The position numbers and the translations under genes were made by a program. 64,000 nucleotides of DNA, taken from contig NC_043741.1 in the NCBI RefSeq assembly GCF_004337985.1, positions 3,472,953 to 3,536,952 of the forward strand, read 5' to 3'. The notes beneath the pieces are model-generated. The model saw only the letters and a list, made by a program, of their open reading frames with translations, was not told where the DNA came from and searched no databases. Within the stretch, counting starts at the first letter, position 1. The number at the start of each line of letters is the position of its first letter. Positions 47,901 through 58,503 of this stretch are shown in pieces. This DNA comes from Pyricularia pennisetigena. Lineage: Eukaryota > Ascomycota > Sordariomycetes > Magnaporthales > Pyriculariaceae.

Positions 47901-50900
47901 GTTTCGTGGCTTGGATGAACGGTCTCAAAGTCTACCAGATCAAGGTCCATGGCAAATATTCTGGCGACGACTTTGATGATGATCTTCGCGAGGTCCTGCG
48001 TCGCTGCGGTTGCAAGGGCGAAAAGATTTGCTTCATCATGGACGAGGCCAACGTTCTCGACTCTGGCTTCCTCGAGAGGATGAACACATTGCTCGCCAAC
48101 GCCGAAGTACCTGGACTATTTGAGGGTGATGAGCTTGCAGCGCTTATGACCGCCTGCAAGGAGGGTGCCCAAAAGCAGGGTCTTCTGTTAGATTCGCAAG
48201 AAGAGCTGTACAAGTGGTTCACGGCACAAATCGTCAAAAACCTTCACGTGGTCTTCACAATGAACCCTCCAGAAGGCGGGCTCGCCTCAAAGGCAGCCAC
48301 CAGTCCTGCGCTGTTCAACCGATGCGTACTCAACTGGTTTGGTGACTGGTCTGACCAGGCATTGTTCCAGGTTGGGCACGAGTTGACGCACTCGGTCGAC
48401 CTGGATAGATCAAACTTCCAAGCGCCAGACACGCTGCCTGTCGCTTACCGTGGTCTCAGCCTCCCTCCTTCACACCGTGAGGCGGTGGTCAACTCGATGG
48501 TGCATGTCCACCAGTCGCTTCACCAGTTCAACGCCAAGCTGCTCAAACAGCAAGGCCGAGTTACCTTCCTCACTCCGCGCCACTACCTGGACTTTGTTGC
48601 CCAGTATGTCAAATTGTACAATGAGAAGCGCGAGGACCTCGAAGAACAACAGCGCCATCTTAACGTCGGTCTCGAAAAACTGCGTGACACGGTCGACAAG
48701 GTGCGCGATCTGCGTGTCAGTCTGGCCGAGAAGAAGACGCAGTTGGAGAAGAAGGATGCCGAGGCCAACGCCAAGCTGCAAATCATGGTTAAGGACCAGC
48801 AGGAGGCCGAGCAGAAAAAGGCAGATTCTCAGGTGTTGCAAAAGTCACTTGGGGAGCAAGAGAAGGACGTCGCTGCTCGCCGGGCGGTCGTCATGGAAGA
48901 CCTGAGCAAAGCAGAGCCGGCTGTCGAAGACGCCAAAGCAAGTGTCAGCAAGATCAAGCGGCAGCATCTCACGGAAGTCCGATCCATGAGTTCACCTCCT
49001 CAAGGTGTCAGGCTTGCGTTGGATTCTGTCTGCACACTGATCGGTCACAAGGTCACAGACTGGAAGAGCATCCAGGCTATTGTTAGGCGAGACGATTTCA
49101 TTGCAAGCATTGTCAACTTTGACAACGAGAGGCAGATGACAAAGACTTTGCGCCAAAAGATGCGTAATGAGTTCTTGAGCAACCCAGAATTCACCGTCGA
49201 GAAGGTCAACCGAGCCAGTCATGCATGTGGTCCCCTGGTGCAATGGGTTGGCGCTCAGGTCGAGTATTCAGAGATTCTTGACCGTATTGGTCCTCTCCGT
49301 GACGAGGTTGCCCGGCTCGAAGAGGCAGCCATCCAGACGCGCGCCAACGCTCAGGCCGTTGAAAAGAACATCAACACACTCGAGGAGAAGATCGCGACCT
49401 ACAAGGCCGAGTATGCTGAACTCGTCAGCGAGACGCAGGCAATCAAGGCAGAGATGTCGCGTGTTCAGTTCAAGGTCGATCGCAGTGTCAAGCTTCTGGA
49501 CAGTCTTTCGTCCGAGAGAGTACGATGGGAGGAGGGCAGCAAATCTTTCGAGACACAAATCAGCACTCTGGTGGGCGACGTCCTGGTCGCCGCCGCATTC
49601 TTGGCCTACAGCGGCCTCTACGATCAGCAGTACCGCAAGGCTATGATGGAGGATTGGCTTCATCAATTGCAAATGTCTGGCATCAACATCAAACAGCACA
49701 ACCCCGTTACCGAATACCTATCGACGGCTGACGAACGCCTGGCTTGGCAAGCAAACTCGCTACCGGTTGATGACTTGTGTACCGAAAACGCCATCATCCT
49801 GAAGCGCTTTAACCGCTACCCGCTTATCATCGACCCTACGGGCAGGATCACCGAGTTCCTCACCAAGGAATGCAAGGATCGCCGTCTCACCGTGACCAGT
49901 TTCTTGGACGACGCCTTCACCAAGCAACTCGAAAGTGCGCTGCGTTTTGGCAACCCTATCTTGATCCAGGATGCAGAGCATCTCGACCCCATCCTAAATC
50001 ATGTACTCAACAAAGAGTACCAGAAGACTGGTGGACGTACGCTTATTCAACTCGGCAAGCAGCAAATCGACTTTTCGCCCGCGTTTAGGATTTTCTTGTC
50101 TACTCGTGATCCTTCAGCTACCTTCCCTCCAGACATCTGCAGTCGGACAACACTCGTCAACTTTACCGTCACGCAGAGCAGTTTGCGGACCCAGACCCTT
50201 AACGACGTTCTCAAGGCGGAGAGGCCAGATGTCGATGAGCGCCGTTCGAATCTGCTCAAGCTGCAGGGCGAGTTCAAGGTGCACCTCCGACAGCTTGAGA
50301 AACGCCTGTTGCAAGCACTCAACGAATCCCGGGGCAACATCCTTGACGATGACAATGTCATCGAGACCCTCGAGACTCTCAAGACGGAAGCAGCAGAGAT
50401 CACGGTCAAGATGGGCAACACCGAGGGCGTCATGGCCGAGGTGGAGGAAATCACTCTGCAGTATGACATTATCGCGCGCTCCTGCAGTGCCATATTCTCA
50501 GTCCTGGAACAGCTTCACTGCCTCAACCACTTTTACCAGTTCTCGCTGCAGTACTTCATCGACATATTCCATTCGGTCCTACACAACAACAAGAACCTGG
50601 CCAACGAGACGAACCATGTCGCGCGCCGAGACATCATCGTCAAAGACCTCTTCGTCGCGGCGTTCCAACGCACGGCCCTTGGCCTACTTCAAAAGGATCG
50701 TGTCACGCTCGCCATTCTTTTGGCTCAGGCTACACCTTTCAAGATGGACAGGACACTCATTGACGTGATTCTTGACAACCGGGTTGAGGGTAGAGATGTA
50801 TCCACCGACAAGGGAGCCAAGGATGAGATATTCGCGCGGGCAATGAGACTGCCTTGCCTCAAGGACAGGTTAGAGAAGGTTGGAGAGGACCAGTGGGAAA

Positions 50901-52204
50901 GGTTCTTCAACGAAGAGCTGGCAGAATTTGTGGTCCCCGAGATTTGGGACGACAGCACCGAGACCAACGATAGAGCGCTTCTGGGACTGGTTCTCGTCAA
51001 GCTGTTCCGCCTGGATCGTTTCGTGCCTGCAGCCGAGCGGTTTGCTGTTTTGGTGTTTGGCAGCGGGCTCTTTGACATTGTTGAGGACCTCGAGAAGACC
51101 GTGGCCCAGGTGCCGCCGACACGCCCAGTCGCTCTTGTCTCCAGCCCTGGTTTCGATGCTAGCTTCAAGGTCGACTCGCTTGTGCAGCGCAAGGGCGTGC
51201 GTTGCAACAACATTGCCATGGGTTCCAGCGAAGGTCTTGCCAGCGCAGACAAGGCAATCAGCAACGCGGCACAAATGGGCTCTTGGGTCTTGGTCAAGAA
51301 CGTACATCTGGCTCCGACATGGCTGCAGAGCCTTGAGAAGCGGATGGAGTCTCTCAACCCTCACTCGGACTTCCGACTGTTCCTATCGATGGAGTCCAGT
51401 CCCAAGATTCCCGTCAACCTGCTCCGGGCGTCTCGCGTGCTCATGTACGAGCAGCCCGCTGGTATAAGGGCAAACATGAAGGATTCAATGTCTTCGCTCT
51501 CTCAACGGCCCACCAACAAGGGCCCGGTTGAGCGCGGGAGGCTTTACCTGCTCCTTTCCTTCTTGCATGCTGTTGTGCAAGAGCGTCTGCGCTATGCCCC
51601 TAACCTTGGATGGAAAGGATTCTGGGAGTTCAACGATAGTGATGTAAGTATCAATCTTGTCATGTGGAGTGTTTGTCGTTGTTTTTCTTTTGTTTTTGAG
51701 CCTTTTGTATGCTGACGCTACTGGAACCGGCAGTACGAGTGTTCGGCGTATATTATCGACACGTGGGTTGATGCAGTTGCCAACAACCGCTCCAACATCG
51801 CTCCGCACAACATACCATGGGATATGATCCGCAGCCTGATTACCGAGATGTATGGCGGCAAGATTGACGACGAGGGCGATTTCAAGATGCTGGCGCAGCT
51901 CATCCACAAGTTCCTCACACCCGACGCGTACGAAATCAACCACAAGCTTGTCGAGGGTGTCGGGGAGACCAACAATGACGGAGGCGATGCGGCTGGTGAC
52001 CTTGTGGTGCCGCAGGGCACGTCGATGCAGGAATTCTGGGGGTGGATCCAGGCGCTGCCGGAGCGCGAGCCGCCCACATATCTCGGGCTGCCTGCCAATG
52101 CTGAGAAGCTTTTGCTTGTCGGACTGGGCCAAGGCTTGATTGATAACGTCAGGATTGTTACAGACCGGTTGGAGGAAGGAGAGCAGATGATGGCGGAGTC
52201 GTAG
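38977..52204 (+). CDS. Cytoplasmic dynein heavy chain
   Basis: Three exons (38977-39271, 39348-51643, 51734-52204) give 4353 residues, close to the usual size in filamentous fungi. This is the motor subunit for minus-end-directed movement of nuclei and endosomes along microtubules. The tail (about 1-1400) and linker precede the AAA ring. P-loops are seen at residue 1937 (AAA1, GPAGTGKT), 2232 (AAA2, GSSGSGKS), 2597 (AAA3, GPPGSGKT) and 2939 (AAA4, GVSGSGKT). Walker B motifs are FDEFNR in AAA1, FCDEINLP in AAA3 and IMDEANV in AAA4. A coiled-coil stalk with the microtubule-binding tip lies at roughly 3180-3520, then AAA5, AAA6 and the C-terminal domain. All motor motifs are intact. The 12.3-kb central exon is uninterrupted. 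Intron 1 has a CTCTAACTAG branch site. Confidence 0.98.
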
Positions 52205-52932
52205 AGAAAAGGGCCGGTTTCCTGTTTCCTACAAGGGCGATTTCATATTTGTGGTGATACTGTCTAGATATCTGGCTTGGTCAATTTTGAGAGGTTCTGT
52301 ACACTTGCAAGATTCGGGAAACGGGCGCGGAATTTTGTCCCGTGCATGCTTTTTTTTTTTTTACCATTCTGATACCCCTTACACTTCTCTATAGACTGAT
52401 ATTTTACTGCTTGGGAGCCAAACGACACAGCATTGCAATTTTTTGAATACTCGTGTGTTTTATGGTTTGACTTGGTACGACCGAGTGGCATCTCACGTTG
52501 CAGTGAATCCAATCCAGTCGCCATATCCGTGCATGCATTGCGGTATTACACAATTGACATGTTGCCCACCTATCAAAACATGACGTGGGTAAGCTCTATC
52601 CACGGCAACTCGGGGCCTTCTCCGTAGTCGTCCGTCAATCAAGAGGCAGTCTGTCTTTTGTTTCTTTCCCAGCCGATTATAATCCATACCCTATAACCCA
52701 GACGACGGACGCTCGACTGCGCGGCAAACGCAGCACTTGAGTGCTGTCTAAATGATGCGTACGGCAGTCCCACAGCCCCTTGGTCATGTCGAGGGCCTCT
52801 CGTGTGAAGTCATGGAATGAAATGAATCATTGACAAAGGTGCACATGCACCAAGCCTCAAGGACAGGACTCGCGACGACAATGTACCACAAGGGACCGAC
52901 CTCGCACTCTCAAACTCCCATCCTTCTCTCAC
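52205..52932. other. Convergent 3' region between dynein and AcpS genes
   Basis: 728 bp with a T13 run at 52350-52362. Short ORFs only; no gene recognised. Confidence 0.5.
52350..52362 (+). repeat. T13 mononucleotide run
   Basis: Thirteen T about 145 bp after the dynein stop codon. Confidence 0.8.
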
Positions 52933-53651
52933 TCAGTTTTCCCCCCCTATCCACCCCCCGGCCGTCATGCCCATGCAGACGGCGGTCGAGTAGTCGGCGT
53001 CGTGGCTGATGCTGAGCAGGGCCTCCTGCACGACCTCGCGCCCGTCCTCGGCGTGGCGGATCAGAGCCACGGGCGGCCCTCCGCCGGAGGCGTTCACCAC
53101 GGCCGCATCTCCCACGCCCCTGGGATGGTGGTCCGGCTGCCTGGACACGATGGTGATGTCTTCAAACGAGATGCGCAGGTGAGGGTGCGCCTTGATGACG
53201 GCTTCTTTGGCGGCAAATCTATACAGAGGGAGGGAGGGAGAAAGAAGAGAGAGCCGAGAGAAGACGAATGAATATGGCTGATCAAATTTCCCCAGAATGT
53301 CGTTTGTCCTTGTAAAGATTGCTTGCTGACACCGGACAAGATGAAATAAAATAAACAAAACAAAACTTACCGGCCAGCCATGAACTCGGCGGCCTTTCGG
53401 CGTCCGAGCTCCACGTCCGAGCCCTTCGCCGCGGCTTGCGATGGAGCCTGGCCCGGGGTGGTGGTGTTCAGGTAGTTGTACACACGGCCTCGCTCTTCTG
53501 GTAAGAGGACGCGTCGGATGAATCGATCGCGCTGCGGCCCGTCGAGGATCCTACGGATCCTAGGGATGTTGCAGATGTCTGTTCCCAGCGACAGGGGGAA
53601 GCGGAACTGCCGCCGCAGCATCGTAGCTGCAGCAGCTGCCGGGCCGGGCAT
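52933..53651 (-). CDS. AcpS-type holo-acyl-carrier-protein synthase (4'-phosphopantetheinyl transferase)
   Basis: Two exons, 53651-53371 and 53218-52933, give 188 residues, joined as G-R-F-A-A-K-E-A. The enzyme moves the phosphopantetheine arm of coenzyme A onto the serine of an acyl carrier protein. LSLGTDICNIPRI carries the Mg-binding Asp of motif 1, and RFAAKEAVIKA carries the Glu and Lys of motif 3 (usually W/F-x-x-K-E-A-x-x-K). LSISHDADYSTAVCM is the C-terminal strand. The short, Ala/Arg-rich N terminus without acidic residues would suit mitochondrial import, as for yeast Ppt2, which serves mitochondrial ACP. The start at 53651 is the first ATG in frame; Met at about 53618 is an alternative. 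The insertion between the two motifs (Thr/Ala/Gln-rich) is fungal-specific. Confidence 0.85.
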
Positions 53652-54304
53652 TTGGTACACTCGGGTTGCCCTTGGGTCGGCCCTCGTTAGCTGTCGGGAG
53701 CCTTAGCTACCCTACCTAATGTAGAAGATGTGCGTGGCTTCTGCTTGGGAATTGTTAGTCTCCTTTGGTTGGTTCCAGTGAAATTGGGAAGCCCCATAAA
53801 AAAGTGAGCTACGATAAGATTAAGCTGAATACCACCACATGACTGACATTGATTGACGTCACCAGGGCGCTCGTTTGTTTTGTTATTTTCCATTTTTGGA
53901 AAAACATCCCCAATGACTTCAAATTTTCTGAGGAGACGGTCTTGCGAAGTACATCAACACTGATTATAATTGAGCTTGAAAATTAAACATGGATTTGTGT
54001 TGAGAGCGCAAACATCGAAAAAAAAAACTTATCGACCAATCTGTTTTGTAAATGCAATTACTTAGAAACAATCTCTTCTCTGTCGTGGATCCAGATCGAA
54101 AAGATTAGGTACCCCTAAAGTGTGAGACTCGAGGCACACAACAGCTGCATCGGTCGTGGAGACGTCATTAGATTTGTCATTTCACCAGCAAATCAGGACA
54201 GAAGTGCAGATTGCGCCTCATGATCCGATTATCTGCCAATCTTCGGGCAGCACCCGGCAGCACCAGACATAACTCCAGGTGGTGCATGGAAGTGACCCGA
54301 GCAT
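53652..54304. other. Intergenic region between two minus-strand genes
   Basis: 653 bp holding the AcpS promoter and the 3' flank of the membrane-protein gene. AT-rich between 53880 and 54100. No gene recognised. Confidence 0.5.
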
Positions 54305-55427
54305 TTAACCATCGTGCAACAGAGGGGCGCGCTCAGCATCCTGAGGAGGCGCCGACGACTCCCTGCCAGTCCAAGCGGGCAAGGCAACCACCAGCGAGAG
54401 TACGAATAATACAGCCATGATGGTAAAGGCGAAAATCCACTGCAGGGCGATGACCTGGCGCATGAACTGAGCGACGCCCAGAGAAGCGGCCAGGACGCTG
54501 AGACAAAAGCCCATTGTGTAGTCCTATTCCATGAAAATCCTAATGTCAGAAGCCGTGTACAGCCGGAATCGCTGGCGGAGGCCGGGGGGCGAGGCAATTG
54601 GCAAGATATCATACCTTGTACATGACCAGGAAAAACAGGCCGTACACAAAGATGGACCAGATAAAGATGTTGGCAAATATCCTTGCCACCAAAGACTCTG
54701 GGTGGTGCACCATGATGGCGCCATTCCAGTAGATGGCCACAAAAGTCCACGCCAACGGGCCCGAGACGACGGGGGTATGGATGAAGCGCGGGTACGTGTT
54801 GTGGCGGAAATACAGGAACGTAAGGTTGGCGAAATTGACGATAAGAACCACCTCAGCCCAAACAAAGTGGCCGTAGACAAACAGCATCACAAATGCAAAG
54901 TGCAAGAAGTTGTTGAGGATAAAGTGGCTGCCCACGGCGCAGGCTTGGTTCTTGCGGTCGAGGTTTGTTGAGAAGAGGAACGAGGCATATCCAACCTGGA
55001 GAATGAAGAGAGCAAGCCTACAAGTAGCATAAATGGGGTTAGCCTTGAACTGCTCCAGCAAGAGAGCTAGAGCTATCTCCTGGCAGGATTCAACAATATT
55101 TTTGCACTGACCAGTATAGTGATGTGATCATGTGGTCGAGACGGAAGCCTGTCAGGTACAGATCGTTGATGTCCCAGATCCGGCGGCGAATATGGAACGC
55201 ATCGTGGTCGTCGTTGAAGGTGTAGTAGACAGACGAGAGCAGCGACAGGAGCCATGAGATGATGGTCAAGGCCTTGTACGTGATGACAGCATTGGCTGAG
55301 TGAGAATCCCTCTTGGAGAAGGGGTTTACTGCAGATTGGCGAATGTGCTGTGGTTAACAGACAAGAAACCGACCCGTTTATGGAAATTCACCACCAGATA
55401 CAACTTACTGTTGCTGAGCCTGTCCAT
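54305..55427 (-). CDS. Fungal multi-pass membrane protein, DUF1774-like
   Basis: Four exons (55427-55409, 55328-55112, 55017-54615, 54523-54305) give 285 residues. The first exon has only 19 nt (MDRLSN plus one base). Hydrophobic helices include ALTIISWLLSLLSSVYY, LALFILQVGYASFLF, FLHFAFVMLFVYGHFVWAEVVLIV, LAWTFVAIYW, IFIWSIFVYGLFFLVM, and two more near the C terminus. The stretch DLYLTGFRLDHMITSLYW between helices and the short acidic tail ending near LLHDG match a family I know from fungi only as DUF1774; no function is established. All junctions are GT-AG and restore the frame. Continuous frames running past 54615 or 55017 are read-through. The family name is recalled from pattern and is the less certain part. 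Confidence 0.7.
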
Positions 55428-57624
55428 CTTGATGTTGTGCTTGGCTACGAAGCCTCCAGGGCTCTACGGGGGTTAAGTAGGTGAAATGTGGTGTACTCGT
55501 CGACGACCAGGCAATTAATTGAAAGAAAGGAGGAAGAAGGCAAAGAAGTGTAAGGTGGTGCGGCAGTTTGAATTTAAACTAAACAGCCAGTCAGGTACGA
55601 TGACAAGGTGAATCAAACGATGTGGGGAGGCGTCATTGTTGGCTGTCTGCCCTATCTCACCTACCCACCTCTCTCTTACCTAAAGCACCTAGGTAAGGTG
55701 GTACAGTATAATACATTCTTTTCTTTGAATTTCGATCCATCCAACCAACTTACCTATCTACTTCTTTTCGGGGGCGAGGTGTGCACAACAACAGCTCTGC
55801 TTTCGCATCGTACATAACAAGTTTGCGGGGAAAAGGCCTTGGGTTGGTTAGGTCGGGTCATCAGACATACGGAATGATGACTGGATGGAGCATGGAGTCC
55901 GGGCGACACACGCACAGCTCACCTTTTGCTACGTACCACGCCACACCTGCAGACCAACCAGAAAGGCCGTACTTACTACTTGGACCAAGTCCCATCCTGT
56001 ACAAACCCTCCCGTTTCGTCGGCCGGCAGGGCGATCAAAGGAACATCAGACAAGGGCCAACCCTTTTTTTTTTTCTCTCTCTCCCTTTCTCTTTACCTTG
56101 CGCGCGCCTCCTCATTTCTGTGGAATCATCAGGGCCAATCATGACAGCAACGGCCAATCGTTTTCCAGACTTGTTTTACAGACCCGCATTCATCATTTGC
56201 TATGTAATGCCTCTGGTGCAATGCAGGTGGTTTGGGGCGGATGGCGGTTGATCTACCTTTTGTGAATTGTTGCCTCCTCGGGCTGCCAAATGGCAAAATG
56301 TTCAGATCAAGTCCGGACGGTTGTGTTACTAAAATCTGATCTCATCACTGAAGGTATTGGCTCAATTGCTGTTTGGGGCCACGGCATCAGGTCTTGTCCA
56401 GGGACAAAAAGCAACAAATCTGAACCAGACAAAATCAGATGGATGGAACTGACGTCTGTTGACATTTGATTGATGGGAACGCGTATACAAGCGGGTGCAG
56501 GGGTATCGCCTGCAAGTCCCAGATTTAGCACTGTTTTGCTACGATCTGGGGCACCCTTCTGGACAATTCGCGGGGCACCTTGTTTGCTGATTGGATTGCG
56601 CCTCAGCTATGACAGCATAGACAACTAAGGATGATGACAGCCCATGTTGGCGGCGTGTGGCTGGTGGATTCCAGGGATCGACGTCAATGGAAGAAAAAGA
56701 ATCACGAAAAAATACAAGCAAATCTCGACCAGATAGGGAATAAGAAATATATGTACCATAGTATGCATTGTGGTAATTGAGGTTACCGTCGGCTGACAAG
56801 ACGAAACCCATATTTGCAAGGCCGTTCACTCCACCGTCAAGCGGCTGAAGCCGCTGTAAAATCGGACTTTTTCCTCCGATCTGCCTCTGAAGGACTACTA
56901 GAAGCTTCGACGGGCCCAGATCATGTGAGCTAGGTGATACTTACATACCTACCTGTCAAGCTGTGTACGCCTGTACTCTAGAACAGACCTACCTTATAGT
57001 ATATCGTAACGGCCATCATGAGTGAATCCATGGAATCTTAAATACTTTGTTGGTATATAACTCACAAGGTTCTAGAGATTGGACGGGATAGGGGGAAAAA
57101 AAAACTCTCCGTCATCGCATAAAATAAACAAAAGAAAAAAAAGTCCTCTCATATGCATCCATGCATGTCAAGGCCCATCCCGTCCCAGCTGCTCTGCTTC
57201 AATTGGTTCTCCAAGGGATCAGCCCACAAATACGGGCAACAACTTGAAATGCAAAGTGTAGGTGGTGTGATCGATTTTTCGTGTATGCATGCTGTTTGGG
57301 TTTAGACAACGGGCATGAAGGGACGAATGAGAAAATGCTACCCAAGAGGAACTCATACATACTATCGCGCCTTTGTACAACATTGCAGATGGCAGATGGC
57401 AGATTCGTTACTACATGACGCCAACTGCCGCTATAACTAATAAAGAATCAGTAACCTTGTTTAGGTTAACGAGAAATGACATTCAAGAGAGAAGAAGGAA
57501 AGAAACAAAAATATATATATATAAAGTAATGCAATTGAACAAAAAGACAATAAATATAGCTAGGAGCGAAAGAAACAAATGATGCAAAGAGTCAGAAAAA
57601 TGAACCGGCAAATCGCAAAAAATG
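55428..57624. other. Gene-poor region between the DUF1774-like gene and a tRNA gene
   Basis: 2.2 kb. The plus-strand frame 55781-56251 starts with GTG and has no domain. A minus-strand frame is open from 56940 to 56539 (about 130 codons) with a first ATG only at 56811; it is not recognisable and was left uncalled. Short A/T-rich runs occur near 56064 and 57480-57560. Confidence 0.45.
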
Positions 57625-57708
57625 CAGGCCTCATGGGACTCGAACCCACAGCCTTCCGCTTGAATCCTATTCTAGGAGGCGGACGCGCTACCTTTGCGCC
57701 AAAGGCCT
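57625..57708 (-). tRNA. tRNA-Arg (anticodon CCU) with a 12-nt intron
   Basis: On the minus strand the full cloverleaf folds. The 7-bp acceptor stem pairs 57708-57702 with 57632-57626, with one G-U pair at its base. The D arm GCGC-AAAGGTA-GCGC is at 57699-57685. The anticodon stem is TCCGC/GCGGA (57683-57679 and 57659-57655), the variable loop has 5 nt, and the T arm is GTGGG-TTCGAGT-CCCAT (57649-57633). The discriminator base is G at 57625 and CCA is not encoded. The anticodon CCT is at 57676-57674. A 12-nt intron (57672-57661) sits in the canonical place, one base after the anticodon, and contains AGG, which pairs with the anticodon as in other intron-bearing eukaryotic tRNAs. It would read AGG codons. 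Confidence 0.93.
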
Positions 57709-58503
57709 TTGTTGGAAGACGGAGGATGTTTTTCATGTTATATTGCTGAGAATGTTTGGGAAAAATTTCTGTCCTTGGTTCAAAACCCGAGGCATCCACA
57801 TGAATTCAATGCCAACTTCACCGTTACCAGACCATACCATAACATAGGTGGACGCTTTCGTCCATGAGATTCAACCTGAAACAAGTTCCGCGTCCCAAAA
57901 ACTACCGGCTGTTTAATTTTTCCCTACTCCTACAAGTTGCCTCATCAAACTTGATATCCTTCCTGGCTTTGACTTGAATGGTACATTTCGCGCCAATTCA
58001 GACTAGAACAACGTGTGATTAATTGCGTTATCTTCAAAAAAAAAAGGTAATATTTCTGGGTAAAATTCAAGCCTTCAGTGTCGGGTTGCTACTCCCGATT
58101 GGATATTTGTAGTTTCAAGCGCTGAACCACATGTACCTAGTACATTTTTCTATTTGAATCACTTCAACGTTAACAGTTCACTTATGATACGAGGAGCTAT
58201 ATCGCCCAAAACATGACTGTAAACGTGGCGATCGACATGATGACGATGCCGGGGACGGGAGACTCGGGCTGCCCAGGTGCCATTCTCAAAACAACAAATT
58301 CCTTTAGGTTTGATACCATCTCATCCAAGCGTTCATTAATACTGCATGTTAATCTCTAAAATTTTCATGTCACTCTCGTCATCCCTGTCTCCGGGCAGTT
58401 TGTCTACAAAATGAGCCTCAATCCCGAGCTCGACTTGTCAGGCTATTTGAAGACAATTGTGCAAACACCCTCCACATACAAAGACGCATAGCAGCCAGCC
58501 GCC
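57709..58503. other. Intergenic region between tRNA-Arg and the GMC gene
   Basis: 795 bp, rather AT-rich, containing the upstream flank of the tRNA gene and the 3' flank of the GMC gene. No gene is recognised. Confidence 0.5.

Noticed and set aside
55781..56251. Plus-strand frame of 156 codons
   Set aside because: Starts with GTG, includes a T-run coding poly-Phe, and has no similarity to known proteins.
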